DNA from: JAFNGF01 sp964567045
GTDB taxonomy: Bacteria > Planctomycetota > Phycisphaerae > Sedimentisphaerales > Anaerobacaceae
Direction: 5' to 3'
Length of the DNA stretch: 55,455 bases
Assembly: GCA_964567045.1 (NCBI GenBank)
Contig: CAZMLE010000021.1
Location: forward strand, 1 to 55,455
Under the pieces are notes generated by a model that searched no databases, had not been told where the DNA came from, and saw nothing but the letters and a program-made list of their open reading frames with translations. Each line of letters begins with the position of its first letter. Positions within the stretch are counted from its first letter, which is position 1. The position numbers and the translations under genes were made by a program. Positions 33,446 through 43,125 of this stretch are shown here, in pieces.

Positions 33446-34732
33446 TTACGCTCGCGGCTCTGGCTTGGATGCGTTCTTATTCGGTACGATAAAATGATCG
33501 GGCACAGGAAATTGTGAGCACAAAAGCAACGCTTCTTTAGCCACTTCCTCAATTACCGACTCATCGTCGATGTTCTCAACCACTCTATTTATGAACATCG
33601 CTATCTGCCGGACCTCCGGCTCTTTCATACCTCGCGTTGTAATTGCCGGCGTGCCTATGCGCAAGCCGCTCGGATTGGCCGGCGGAGCAGGGTCACTCGG
33701 GATCGTGTTGTAATTGGTGACGATTCTGGCTCTATCCAGAGCCTTTGCCAGTTTTTTGCCGGCCACATTCTTGTTTCGCAAATCTATAAGGAGTAAATGA
33801 TTGTCTGTGCCGCCGCTTACCAGGTTGAAGCCGTACTCCAGGAGCTTTTCCGCGAGGGCTTTGGCATTTTTGACTACCTGCTTGGCGTAGGCGACAAACT
33901 CCGGGGTGTTGGCTTCAGCCATAGCTACGGCCACGGCGGTCAGCGTGTGCATGTGAGGGCCGCCCTGCAAACCGGGGAAGACCGATCTATCGACGTTTTC
34001 TGCGTGCTCCTTTTTGCACAGCAGCATTCCGCCGCGAGGCCCGCGCAGGGTTTTGTGCGTGGTCGTAGAGACTATATCGGCGTACGGCACGGGACTCTTA
34101 TGGATGCCGGCGACGACCAGGCCCGCAACGTGAGCAATGTCACTAACGTGATAGGCCCCTACGGCCTTGGCTATCTGGCCGAATATCTCAAAATCAATCT
34201 CTCGCGGATAGGCGGTGGCGCCGGAGATGATTATCTTGGGGCGATGTTTTTTTGCCAACGCTTCAATCTGGTCGAAGTCCAATCTGCCCGTCTGAGGGTT
34301 CACCGGGTAGAGCACGGACTTGTAGAATTTACTGGAGTGAGAAACCGTCCATCCGTGGGTCAGATGGCCGCCGTCAACAAGGGACATGCCCATAATGGTA
34401 TCGCCGGGGTTCACCAGGGCCGCGTAGGCAGCCAGGTTGGCCACAGAACCCGAATAAGGCTGGACGTTTGCGTGGTCGGCCTTGAAGAGCTTTTTGGCCC
34501 TTTCCTGGGCTATCCTTTCGATAAGGTCGGTTACCTGCTGCCCTTCATAATATCTGCGACCGGGGTAGCCCTCAGAGTACTTGTTGGTCAGGCAACTGCC
34601 GCTGGCCTGCATGACGGCTTTGGACACGTAATTCTCCGATGGGATGAGCCTGATTGCACCGCTCTGACGCGTTTCCTCTTGTCGTATAAGCTCGTAAATC
34701 TGGGGATCGTATAACTCTAGCGCCGTTACCAT
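33446..34732 (-). CDS. glyA: Serine hydroxymethyltransferase
   Basis: A 428-aa PLP enzyme interconverting serine and glycine with tetrahydrofolate as one-carbon carrier. ENYVSKAVMQASGS, YEGQQVTDLIE, the PLP-lysine motif STTTHKTLRGPRGG (Lys ~228) and GGTDNHLLLIDL are all present. GGAG lies 7 nt before ATG. The extreme C-terminus EPRA plus the stop is encoded inside a palindromic repeat, so the last residues are probably acquired. Confidence 0.98.
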   Translation of the reverse strand: MVTALELYDPQIYELIRQEETRQSGAIRLIPSENYVSKAVMQASGSCLTNKYSEGYPGRRYYEGQQVTDLIERIAQERAKKLFKADHANVQPYSGSVANLAAYAALVNPGDTIMGMSLVDGGHLTHGWTVSHSSKFYKSVLYPVNPQTGRLDFDQIEALAKKHRPKIIISGATAYPREIDFEIFGQIAKAVGAYHVSDIAHVAGLVVAGIHKSPVPYADIVSTTTHKTLRGPRGGMLLCKKEHAENVDRSVFPGLQGGPHMHTLTAVAVAMAEANTPEFVAYAKQVVKNAKALAEKLLEYGFNLVSGGTDNHLLLIDLRNKNVAGKKLAKALDRARIVTNYNTIPSDPAPPANPSGLRIGTPAITTRGMKEPEVRQIAMFINRVVENIDDESVIEEVAKEALLLCSQFPVPDHFIVPNKNASKPEPRA

Positions 34733-34880
34733 GTCGGTTCTCCATAAACCCTTGCGTTACGTTTTGTTTTATATACCACAGCCCGGTTTTCTCGACAAGG
34801 ATTTATTTGTTGACAAAGTTAAGCCGAGAATTACGATAACAAGCGCAAACGATGTATGGAAGAAATGTTCGATAGGCCTT

Positions 34881-36281
34881 ATGCCAGAAGAAGATAACGC
34901 TCAGGCGACAGATAAGGCTCGGGCCTTTTTTGAAAAAGCCCGGGAGATAGCCGAAACAGGCAATTTCGATTACGCGATCGATTTGTATCTTGACGGTTTG
35001 CGCTATGCCCCCGATGTAGTTGAGCAGGGACATCTGCCGCTTTGCGAGCTGGCTCTGCAGCGACAGGGAAAAGGCGGCAAAAAGCCCTCGATGATGGAAA
35101 GGATGAAACGGCTAAGAGGCAAGACGCCGCTGGAGCAGATGCTCAACGCTGAATATCTGTTTGCCAAAGACCCGCAGCATATGCCCTACGCTGAAACAAT
35201 GCTAAGAGCGGCAGTCGCAGGCGGCTATAAGAAAACAGCAAGCTGGATAGCAAATCTTATATTTCAGACCAACAATGCCGCAGAGAAGCCGTCTGCACAG
35301 ACATATATCCTGCTGAAGGATTCGTATGCAGCGCTAGGGGAATTTGATAAGGCGGTGGTAGCATGTCAACGGGCCTGCAAACTCAAGCCTAATGATGCAG
35401 ACCTGGCCAACGAGTTCAGGAACCTCTCTGCGGAACTGACAATGGCCAAGGGTAAATACGATAAAGAAGGAGACTTCAGAAACTCCATCAAAGACCGCGA
35501 AACCCAGGAAAGCCTTCATGGTCAGCAGCGCGTCGTTCAGACCGAGGACTATCGCCAGGCGGCCGTTGAGCGGGCCAGAAGAGACTTTGCCCGAGATCCA
35601 AGCCTGTCGCGGAATATCTACAATTTGGCCCAGACCATGTCGGCTCTGCGAACCGACGAAGCTGAGAATGAGGCGATCGAATTGCTGGAGAACGCTTATA
35701 AAACCAAGCAAGATTTCAGTTTCAAGCAGCGTGCCGGCCAGATAAAGATAAAGCAGCTCCAGCGCAAGATAAGAAAAACAAAAGCCGCCATCGAGACTAA
35801 CCCGCATGATGCTCAGGCCAAGTCCGCGCTGGCAGAATTGTCGGCGCAGCTAAACAACTTTGAGCTGGAGCACTTCCGCCTCAGCGTACAGAACTATCCT
35901 ACCGACCTGCCGGCCAAGTATGAGTACGCCGTTCGTTTAATGCAGAACAAGCAATACAATGAAGCGATACCTTTACTCCAGGAGGCGCAGAAGGATCCAA
36001 GACGCAAGATCTCAGCGATGAATAAGATAGGCCTGTGCTTTTTTCTGAAGGGCTGGCTTACAGATGCAATCGATGTCTTCAATGAAGCGATGGAATCCTA
36101 TGAGATAAAAGATGACGACGTGGCCAAGGAATTACGGTACAATCTGGCCCGCGCTTACGAAGAGCACGGCCAGAACGAAAACGCACTGGAACTTTATCGC
36201 AAAATCGCTCAGGTTGACTTTGCCTATAAGGATGTCAGCCAGCGAGTAGATAGATTGCGGGAAAGTCAAAAAGAGACTTGA
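34881..36281 (+). CDS. TPR-repeat protein
   Basis: About 466 aa from ATG 34881 (MPEEDNAQATDKARAF); an open frame upstream to 34731 overlaps glyA and is unlikely to be translated. TPR-like helical pairs are seen at ~10-45 (FEKAREIAETGNFDYAIDLYL), ~150-185 and ~330-440, separated by a charged coiled-coil region. No enzyme domain. Repeats suggest a scaffold; the following AAA ATPase gene begins 3 bp after its stop, so the two products probably act together. Confidence 0.8.
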   Translation: MPEEDNAQATDKARAFFEKAREIAETGNFDYAIDLYLDGLRYAPDVVEQGHLPLCELALQRQGKGGKKPSMMERMKRLRGKTPLEQMLNAEYLFAKDPQHMPYAETMLRAAVAGGYKKTASWIANLIFQTNNAAEKPSAQTYILLKDSYAALGEFDKAVVACQRACKLKPNDADLANEFRNLSAELTMAKGKYDKEGDFRNSIKDRETQESLHGQQRVVQTEDYRQAAVERARRDFARDPSLSRNIYNLAQTMSALRTDEAENEAIELLENAYKTKQDFSFKQRAGQIKIKQLQRKIRKTKAAIETNPHDAQAKSALAELSAQLNNFELEHFRLSVQNYPTDLPAKYEYAVRLMQNKQYNEAIPLLQEAQKDPRRKISAMNKIGLCFFLKGWLTDAIDVFNEAMESYEIKDDDVAKELRYNLARAYEEHGQNENALELYRKIAQVDFAYKDVSQRVDRLRESQKET

Positions 36282-36283
36282 AA

Positions 36284-37477
36284 ATGGCAGAAATTACTGC
36301 GAGAGAAAGTCCTTTTACGCCAGGTAAACCTGTTCCAGTTGAGTATTTCGTCGCGCGCCGTAAGGAGATCGAAAGGCTCCAGAGAGCCATCAGGCAGACA
36401 CTCTCAGGCAGAAACGAGAATATCTTTATCACCGGTGAACGTGGGATAGGCAAAAGCTCGTTAGCCTGGTATGCGCATCACTTAGCGGAGAAGGAGACCT
36501 TACTTGGCGCTTACTGTTATATGGGGCCGGCCAGGAGTTTAGAGGATATCACGGGCATAGTTTTTCAGCGTCTCCTGGAGGGTTGCGATAAGTCCACCTT
36601 TGAGAAACTCAAACAAGCCTTCTGCAAATACATTAAGTCAGTAAATCTGCCTTTTGTAGGAGTTGAACTTACCGATAACAAATCCGACCTGCGAGAGCTT
36701 GTGAACGGGTTTATCCCCGCGTTACGCCATGTCTATGAGGGCGCGAAGGAAAATGGCAAAAATGGTTTGCTTGTCATTATGGATGATCTGAATGGCGTAA
36801 CTGACCTGCGCGAGTTCTCTATGTTTTTGAAGAGCACAGTGGACAGCATAGCAACATCGAGGCAGTCGATTCCCCTTCTTCTGATTTTGGTTGGGATACA
36901 TGATAGAAGAGAAGACCTGCTGAAGCATCAGCCCTCAGTGGCAAGAATTTTTGACATTATTGAGCTGCCTCTTATGAACGAGAGTGAATCCAGAGAGTTC
37001 TTCGGGAAGACTTTTGCAGAAGAATCGATCACTGTATCGAATGAGGCTCTATCCCTTATGGTTCAATTATCAGGTGGCTATCCAATGCTCATGCACGAAG
37101 TTGGTGATGCGGTTTTCTGGCAGGACACTGATAGCAATATTGATCTTGGTGATGCGAAGCTGGGCATAATGGAGGCCGCGCGGACTGTCGGCAAGAAATA
37201 CATCGATCCACAGATATCTAAAGTATTGAGAAGTAAGACGTATTCTTCTATTCTGTGGCGAATAGGTAAGAAACTCCCTATAGGTGGCGCTTTCAAACGG
37301 CAAGAGCTTCTTAAGGAAATACCAGCAGACGAACAGAAAAACTTGGACAATTTTCTTAATAGAATAAAAAAACTTGGGATTGTTGACGACGCGGAGGTTA
37401 AGGGTGAGTATAGATTTGTGAATCCCCTTTTTCATCTGTACGTTTGGTATGAGGCCAAGAGCAAAGCCGGAACGTAA
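36284..37477 (+). CDS. AAA ATPase (AAA_16/Orc1-like)
   Basis: About 397 aa. FVARRKEIERLQRAI opens an AAA_16/STAND-like module with Walker A GERGIGKSSL (~52-61) and Walker B LLVIMDDLNGV (~165-175), followed by an arginine-containing lid (LSGGYPMLMHEVGD) and a C-terminal winged-helix-like region. ATG 36284 is chosen over an in-frame TTG overlapping the TPR stop. The region is more A+T rich than its neighbours, hinting at transfer. It could be a regulatory or defence NTPase with the TPR protein as sensor; this is speculation. Confidence 0.78.
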   Translation: MAEITARESPFTPGKPVPVEYFVARRKEIERLQRAIRQTLSGRNENIFITGERGIGKSSLAWYAHHLAEKETLLGAYCYMGPARSLEDITGIVFQRLLEGCDKSTFEKLKQAFCKYIKSVNLPFVGVELTDNKSDLRELVNGFIPALRHVYEGAKENGKNGLLVIMDDLNGVTDLREFSMFLKSTVDSIATSRQSIPLLLILVGIHDRREDLLKHQPSVARIFDIIELPLMNESESREFFGKTFAEESITVSNEALSLMVQLSGGYPMLMHEVGDAVFWQDTDSNIDLGDAKLGIMEAARTVGKKYIDPQISKVLRSKTYSSILWRIGKKLPIGGAFKRQELLKEIPADEQKNLDNFLNRIKKLGIVDDAEVKGEYRFVNPLFHLYVWYEAKSKAGT

Positions 37478-37539
37478 TTGTTGGAAGGTTTAAGTGGGGT
37501 TCATTCGAAATGTATGTACCGGTTTAGTAGGAGATTGCA

Positions 37540-37815
37540 GTGGCACATTCGTTATCGGCAAAAAAGAGAGTCAGACAAAACGCGAAAAGAAGGCTGATCA
37601 ATCGCGCACGGAAAAGTCAGGTGAAAACCCAAATCAAGCGTTTTGAGACCGCACTGAGCAGCGCAAGCATCGAAGCAGCGAGCGAACAGTACCGGCTTGT
37701 AGCCCAGAAGCTGGACAAAGTCGCTGCCACCAGCACCATGCACAAAAAAACCGCTGCCCGAAAGAAATCACGTCTTGCCAGAAGACTTAATAGCCTCAAG
37801 GCAACCAAAGCATAG
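37540..37815 (+). CDS. rpsT: 30S ribosomal protein S20
   Basis: A 91-aa basic protein beginning AHSLSAKKRVRQNAKRR after a GTG start (37540) with AGGAG 6 nt upstream. It has the three-helix S20 pattern ending KKTAARKKSRLARRLN. It binds 16S rRNA early in assembly. Confidence 0.97.
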   Translation: MAHSLSAKKRVRQNAKRRLINRARKSQVKTQIKRFETALSSASIEAASEQYRLVAQKLDKVAATSTMHKKTAARKKSRLARRLNSLKATKA

Positions 37816-37878
37816 GAGTTCTTATCTCGTGGAGCGTCAACGCCTGGCAAGGATGAATGTGCGCTTTACGAGATTCGC

Positions 37879-40080
37879 TTGCAACAAATGCCCGAAGTTC
37901 ATGAAAAGCGAATAATCAACTTCTTGAAGCATCCCGACTATCGAGCGCTCAAGGCCGGACAGTTGGCCAGAGCTTTAGCCGTAAGTCCGGAAGATTATCC
38001 ACAATTCAAGCAGACCCTTGAACATCTGCGCCGGGCGGGGCACATAGTCATAGGTGCGGGCAGCTTGATTATGCTGCCGGCGCTATCCAGTCTGGTTATA
38101 GGGACATTCAGAGCCAATCCCAAAGGATTCGGCTTCGTGACACCACTTGAGCCGACCGCGCACGGCGATCTGTTCGTGCCCGAAGATGCAGCGGGCGGCG
38201 CAATGACCGGGGACATAGTTACTGCCCGAGTCGTCAGAAAGGGCCAACGGGCTGGACAGCCTCGGTACACAGGCCAGGTAATTGAGGTCCGGCAGCGCGC
38301 AAATAATAGATTCGTCGGCACCTTGCTAAAGGAACCTGACGGATGGATTATTCAGCCGGACGGCAGCAGTTTTGTCGAGCCAATTTCTGTTGACGATGTC
38401 GGTGCAAAAAACGCCAGACAAAAAGACAAAGTGGTGGTAGAGATACTTTCCTATCCGACTGAAAAATACCTGGCACGGGGCGTAATTATCGAGGTGCTTG
38501 GAAGAGCCGGACAGTATGAAGCTGAGACACAATCGATAATTCGCCAGTATCACTTGCCCAGCGAATTCGACGCTGACTGTCTCGATCAGGCACACGAAGC
38601 CGCTGGTGGATTCGACCCGGAGCGGCTTGACGGCCGAGGGGATATAACTGAGAAAGTGATCATCACGATAGACCCGCCTGATGCAAAAGATTTTGACGAT
38701 GCGATAAGCCTCGAAAAAGATACGCAAGGTAACTGGATATTGGGAGTCCACATTGCGGATGTGAGTCACTTTGTGCCGGCAGATTCGCCGCTGGACGCCG
38801 AGGCAAAAAATCGTGGAAACAGTGCTTATTTGCCCGGCAAAACCCTACCTATGCTGCCAGAGGTTTTAAGCAACGGCGTTTGTAGTCTTCAGCCCCGCCA
38901 GAAACGGTTCGTCAAAAGCGTGTATTTGACCTACGACCCGGAGGGCAACGTTTTATCCCGCAAGTTCGCCAACAGCATTATGTGCTCGACACAGCGCCTG
39001 ACTTACCAGCAGGCTGACAAAATCCTGAAGGGTCACACAAAAGATGCAAAGCCCAGGGTGGCTGAACTGCTAAAAAATATGGAGGTGCTCAGCCGGGCAA
39101 TTGAAGACCGACGAATAAAAAATGGAATGATACATCTGGATTTGCCTGAGACAGAATTGGTAATGGACCAAGCCGGAAGGGTTGTGGACGCTCACCCGGC
39201 CGATACCAGCTATCCGCACACGATAATCGAGATGTTTATGGTCGAGGCCAACGAGGCGGTGGCGTCAATTCTGGATCGGCTGAATGTTCCTTTTATACGG
39301 CGGATTCATCCGGAGCCGGATGCTTTGAGCATGAAAAATCTCGCCCAGCTTGTCCGAGGGTTCGGCTTTAGCATGCCGCGAAACCCTGGCCGTGCCGCCA
39401 TGCAGGATTTGTTGGCTGCTGTCAAAGGGGCTGACTGTGAGCTGGCGGTAAACTTGGCGGTGCTGCGAAGTCTGGAAAAAGCTCGGTACGCTCCGCTGAA
39501 TATAGGCCACTATGCGCTGGCTTCGAGTCACTATTGTCACTTTACCAGCCCCATACGGCGCTATGCAGATTTGCTGGTTCATCGGCTTTTGCAATGGCAC
39601 CTGCAAAATCGCTTAGGTCGGGCCAGGCAAATCGCAGCCGGCCAAGATTTGGTCCAAGTCGGAGAACACATCAGCTTCACGGAACAACGAGCGGAGGACG
39701 CCGAAGAAGAGCTGACAAAGGTGCTTATATTGCAGATGCTAAGCAAAAGAATCGGAGATGAGCTTGATTGTGTCGTTACCGGCCTTACGAACTTTGGCGT
39801 ATTTGTGCAGTCGCGCAAGTTCGGCATCGAGGGCCTTATCCGCCTGGAGGGTTTGGGGCCGGACCAATGGAAATACAACGAAAGAGCGCACTGCATTACC
39901 GGCCAACGTTCCGGATATACTGTGCGGCTTGGTCAATCGGTAAAGGTGCGCATAGCGTCCGTAAACGTCCCCGCCCGGCAGTTGAATCTGGCGCCTATCA
40001 AGCCATTGCTCAGTCACGCAGCAGAAAAAAAGAAAGGCATAACAGCCAAAAAATCCAAAAAGGCAAAACGCCAGACCTAA
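37879..40080 (+). CDS. rnr: Ribonuclease R
   Basis: A 733-aa 3'-5' exoribonuclease. N-terminal winged-helix and cold-shock domains include FGFVTPLEPTAHGDLFVP. The RNB catalytic core has TIDPPDAKDFDDAISLE with the Mg-binding Asp residues, HIADVSHFV and GNSAYLPGKTLPMLPEVLSNG (shown in part). The S1 domain (~640-715) and a Lys-rich tail follow. The frame opens with TTG at 37879; ATG at 37888 is equally plausible, and neither has a clear ribosome site. It lies 63 bp after rpsT. Confidence 0.96.
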   Translation: MQQMPEVHEKRIINFLKHPDYRALKAGQLARALAVSPEDYPQFKQTLEHLRRAGHIVIGAGSLIMLPALSSLVIGTFRANPKGFGFVTPLEPTAHGDLFVPEDAAGGAMTGDIVTARVVRKGQRAGQPRYTGQVIEVRQRANNRFVGTLLKEPDGWIIQPDGSSFVEPISVDDVGAKNARQKDKVVVEILSYPTEKYLARGVIIEVLGRAGQYEAETQSIIRQYHLPSEFDADCLDQAHEAAGGFDPERLDGRGDITEKVIITIDPPDAKDFDDAISLEKDTQGNWILGVHIADVSHFVPADSPLDAEAKNRGNSAYLPGKTLPMLPEVLSNGVCSLQPRQKRFVKSVYLTYDPEGNVLSRKFANSIMCSTQRLTYQQADKILKGHTKDAKPRVAELLKNMEVLSRAIEDRRIKNGMIHLDLPETELVMDQAGRVVDAHPADTSYPHTIIEMFMVEANEAVASILDRLNVPFIRRIHPEPDALSMKNLAQLVRGFGFSMPRNPGRAAMQDLLAAVKGADCELAVNLAVLRSLEKARYAPLNIGHYALASSHYCHFTSPIRRYADLLVHRLLQWHLQNRLGRARQIAAGQDLVQVGEHISFTEQRAEDAEEELTKVLILQMLSKRIGDELDCVVTGLTNFGVFVQSRKFGIEGLIRLEGLGPDQWKYNERAHCITGQRSGYTVRLGQSVKVRIASVNVPARQLNLAPIKPLLSHAAEKKKGITAKKSKKAKRQT

Positions 40081-40188
40081 CACTGAAAACGAAAAACTCT
40101 AAAGAGAGCTGACCCACGAAAATCAGGCCCGCGAAATTACAAGCCCTGCTCCGAGAACTTTGTGAGAGTTTATAGCCCGGATGAGCGA

Positions 40189-42765
40189 TTACTCATAACC
40201 ATATTTTTTAATAAACCATTTCTTTGCTATCTGGACTAAAAAGAGATAACTAACAACTATAAGGAAGAGGGCTATAAAATATGTTAGTGGCGGACTGACA
40301 AATCCAAAAAATTTGCCCAGAGGAGTAAACGGTATTACTAATCCTATTGTTACAATGTAAATAGAGGTGAACATCAAAAACTGGCTGGGCTTACTTTCAA
40401 TAAAGGGGATTTTACCGGTGCGAATTATGTGAATAACCAGTGTTTGAGTGCAAAGAGATTCCAAGAACCATCCTGTACTAAAAAGAGGCTGGGAAGCATG
40501 AAAAACAAATAACAATACGCCAAAGGTTACAAAATCAAATATGGAACTAATAGGACCAATAAAAATCATAAACTTTTTGATGTACTTTACATTCCAGGGC
40601 CTTGACTTTAGAAGATATTCTTCATCCACTTCATCTGAAGGAATAGCCACCTGTGACAAATCATAAAGAAAGTTGTTCAATAGTATCTGGATGGGCAGCA
40701 TAGGCAAAAACGGCAAAAATAAACTCGCACCGGTTATACTAAACATATTGCCGAAATTTGAGCTTGACCCCATTTTGATGTATTTAAGGATATTGCCGAA
40801 GGTCCTTCTGCCCTCTACAACACCATCCTCCAGAGCCATAAGACTTTTCTTGAGTAAGATTATATCCGCGGATTCCTTGGCGATATCAACGGCATTATTC
40901 ACGGAGATACCCACATCTGAAGCTTTCAAAGCCAGCGCATCGTTTATACCGTCCCCTAAATAGCCCACAATATGCTTATTTTCATGTAACGCGTGAATTA
41001 CTCTCTCTTTCTGCAAGGGTGAAAGTCTGGCAAAAACAGAGGTGGTTTTTACCAATTCCCTGAGTTCTCCATCACTTATTTTTTCTATCTCGTCTCCGGT
41101 AATTAACCCTTTGACATCAAGGCCGACTTCGCTGCATATCTTCTTCGTCACCAATTCGTTGTCGCCGGTTAAAATCTTGAATTCTATTCCCAGGCTTCTT
41201 AATGCTTCGATTGTTTTTTTCGCCGTTGACTTGGGCGGGTCTAAAAAAGCAACATATCCTTTCAGAATCAGGCCTTGCTCATCATCTTTTGAATATACAT
41301 CTTTTTTATTTTCCACATCCTTATATGCGATAGCAAGAACTCTAAAACCATCTGCGCTCAGGTCGTTATATTCCTCTTTTAAATCGGTAAGTATCAAATC
41401 CTCCATATCCAATATTTCGCCGTCTAATTCAAATTTTGTGCATCTCTTAAAAATCTCTTCCGGCGCCCCCTTGGCAACAATAATATGTTTGCCGTCCACC
41501 TCGACGACTACCGACATTATCTTTCTGGAAAAATCAAAAGGCACTTCATCGACCTTTTTATACTGCTTTAGCAGTAATTTCTCGTACTTCAGAATAGCTC
41601 TGTCCAATATGTTTCTAAGGCCTGTCTGGTAAAAGCTGTTAATGTAAGCAAACTTTAAAACATCCTCATCCTCTTTCCTTACCACATCACAGTGTTTTTC
41701 CAGAACGATTCTGTCCAAAGTAAGAGTCCCTGTTTTATCGGTGCAAAGCACATCCATCGCGCCAAAGTTCTGGATAGAACTCAAGCGTTTTACTATGACT
41801 TGTTTTTTGGACATTGCTATTGCGCCTTTGGAAAGATTTATTGCCACCAGCATTGGAAGCATCTCAGGAGTAAGCCCCACAGCCACCGCCAAAGAAAAAA
41901 GAAGCGCCTCAATAAAGTTACCTTTTAGTAAAGCATTTATGCCAAAGATAAAGACCACTAAAAAAAGCATAAAGCGAATCATAAGCCAGGTGAACTTACG
42001 TATCCCTTTATCAAAGCTGGTTTCTACCACCATGGTAGCAAGTTTGCGGGAAAGTTCGCCAAACTGAGTGGCAACGCCTGTTTTTACAACCACGCCCAGC
42101 CCCGTGCCGCTCACTACACTCGAGCCCATAAAAGCGATGTTAGTCTGCTCAGATATAGCCCTACTTTTAGGATGTATCGGCTCGGCAATTTTTTCTATAG
42201 GAAATGATTCTCCGGTTAATGATGCCTGATTGATAAATAAATCTTTGCAGGATACTATGCGCAAATCTGCCGGTATCATATCTCCGGCAAATAAATCTAC
42301 AGTGTCTCCAGGTACTATCTCTCTGATTTTTACTTCCTTTGCTTTGCCGTTACGATATACAGTTGCAGTGGCACGCACCATTTCACTGAGCTTCTCTGCT
42401 TCTTTGCCGGCGCGATATTCCTGAATAAAAGAAAGAAACACGCTCATAATTGCCATCGATATAACCAAAAACGCACTAATCTCTTCGCCAAAGAACAACG
42501 AAAATGCTGCGATAATCAAAAGCACGATAACTAAAGGATTGAGAAATTTTGAAAGAATTTGAAAGAGGATAGTTCTTTTCTTTTTTCTGGCAGGTTCATT
42601 ATAGCCGTATTCCTCGAGACGTCTTTTTGCTTCCGCTTCAGAAAGACCCTTGGCGGAGGTATTCAACTTCTCGAAGAGAACCTCTCCGGCAGCGCTCACG
42701 GGATCAAAGTCCAATACTTGGGGCTTTTGACCACCCGATGCCCTAATATTTTTCACTTCACCCAT
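40189..42765 (-). CDS. mgtA: Mg2+-transporting P-type ATPase (type IIIB)
   Basis: An 858-aa inner-membrane Mg2+ importer. The cation-ATPase N-terminal domain is followed by LSKFLNPLVIVLLIIA, the actuator motif LTGES, GLTPEMLPMLVAINLSKGA preceding DKTGTLT (phosphorylated Asp ~342), the ATP site KGAPEE, and the hinge GDGINDALALKASDVGIS. GLTPEMLPM is characteristic of MgtA/MgtB. No Mg2+ riboswitch is recognised in the upstream region, and the start lacks a clear ribosome site. Confidence 0.93.
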   Translation of the reverse strand: MGEVKNIRASGGQKPQVLDFDPVSAAGEVLFEKLNTSAKGLSEAEAKRRLEEYGYNEPARKKKRTILFQILSKFLNPLVIVLLIIAAFSLFFGEEISAFLVISMAIMSVFLSFIQEYRAGKEAEKLSEMVRATATVYRNGKAKEVKIREIVPGDTVDLFAGDMIPADLRIVSCKDLFINQASLTGESFPIEKIAEPIHPKSRAISEQTNIAFMGSSVVSGTGLGVVVKTGVATQFGELSRKLATMVVETSFDKGIRKFTWLMIRFMLFLVVFIFGINALLKGNFIEALLFSLAVAVGLTPEMLPMLVAINLSKGAIAMSKKQVIVKRLSSIQNFGAMDVLCTDKTGTLTLDRIVLEKHCDVVRKEDEDVLKFAYINSFYQTGLRNILDRAILKYEKLLLKQYKKVDEVPFDFSRKIMSVVVEVDGKHIIVAKGAPEEIFKRCTKFELDGEILDMEDLILTDLKEEYNDLSADGFRVLAIAYKDVENKKDVYSKDDEQGLILKGYVAFLDPPKSTAKKTIEALRSLGIEFKILTGDNELVTKKICSEVGLDVKGLITGDEIEKISDGELRELVKTTSVFARLSPLQKERVIHALHENKHIVGYLGDGINDALALKASDVGISVNNAVDIAKESADIILLKKSLMALEDGVVEGRRTFGNILKYIKMGSSSNFGNMFSITGASLFLPFLPMLPIQILLNNFLYDLSQVAIPSDEVDEEYLLKSRPWNVKYIKKFMIFIGPISSIFDFVTFGVLLFVFHASQPLFSTGWFLESLCTQTLVIHIIRTGKIPFIESKPSQFLMFTSIYIVTIGLVIPFTPLGKFFGFVSPPLTYFIALFLIVVSYLFLVQIAKKWFIKKYGYE

Positions 42766-42963
42766 AAAGTTGCTTCATCGCCGATATTACATAGCCCATG
42801 TTTCAGGAACAATGGAATAGAATTAGCCTTGAATTAGGAGACGCTTTCAGCTTTGATCGTTAGTATTTTAATATTATACTTTTTTTTCAAGGATAGTCTT
42901 TCTTCGCCTGATTTGAATTTTTGCATTTTACTTTTTCTTATCCGTCTCCCGTGTTTTGCTTTC

Positions 42964-42992
42964 TTGACATTTTGCCACAGTTTTGCAATACT
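42964..42992 (+). promoter_or_regulatory. efp-secA promoter
   Basis: TTGACA (42964-42969) and AATACT (42987-42992) are 17 bp apart. Transcription would begin near 43000, leaving a leader of about 125 nt before efp. Confidence 0.5.
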
Positions 42993-43020
42993 TGCTCTGC
43001 GATTATGAAACACGATAGAA

Positions 43021-43122
43021 ATGAGAGAACGCCTTCACAACGAAATCTTCGTTGCCCATCTGGAGGTGAAGGTTGGGACGGCAGTGAAAGCTACCTCGCA
43101 AGTTATTCGAAACAGGGAGTAA
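43021..43122 (+). other. Candidate 33-codon leader ORF before efp
   Basis: ATG at 43021 opens a frame of 33 codons whose TAA lies 3 bp before the efp ATG. The segment also folds into a stem CCTTCAC/GTGAAGG with an inner AACGAA/TTCGTT stem. A GGGAG at its end doubles as the efp ribosome site. No ribosome site precedes the leader ORF, so translation is doubtful; a regulatory leader is possible. Confidence 0.25.
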
Positions 43123-43125
43123 AAA

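Larger units (their letters stand above)
42766..43125. other. Intergenic region between mgtA and efp
   Basis: Divergent regulatory region. The plus-strand half carries the efp promoter and leader; the minus-strand half is A+T rich with no riboswitch that I can recognise. Confidence 0.6.

Noticed and set aside
42766..42900. Mg2+-sensing riboswitch upstream of the Mg2+ P-type ATPase
   Set aside because: No M-box core sequences or pairing could be recognised; the region is mostly A+T-rich unstructured sequence.
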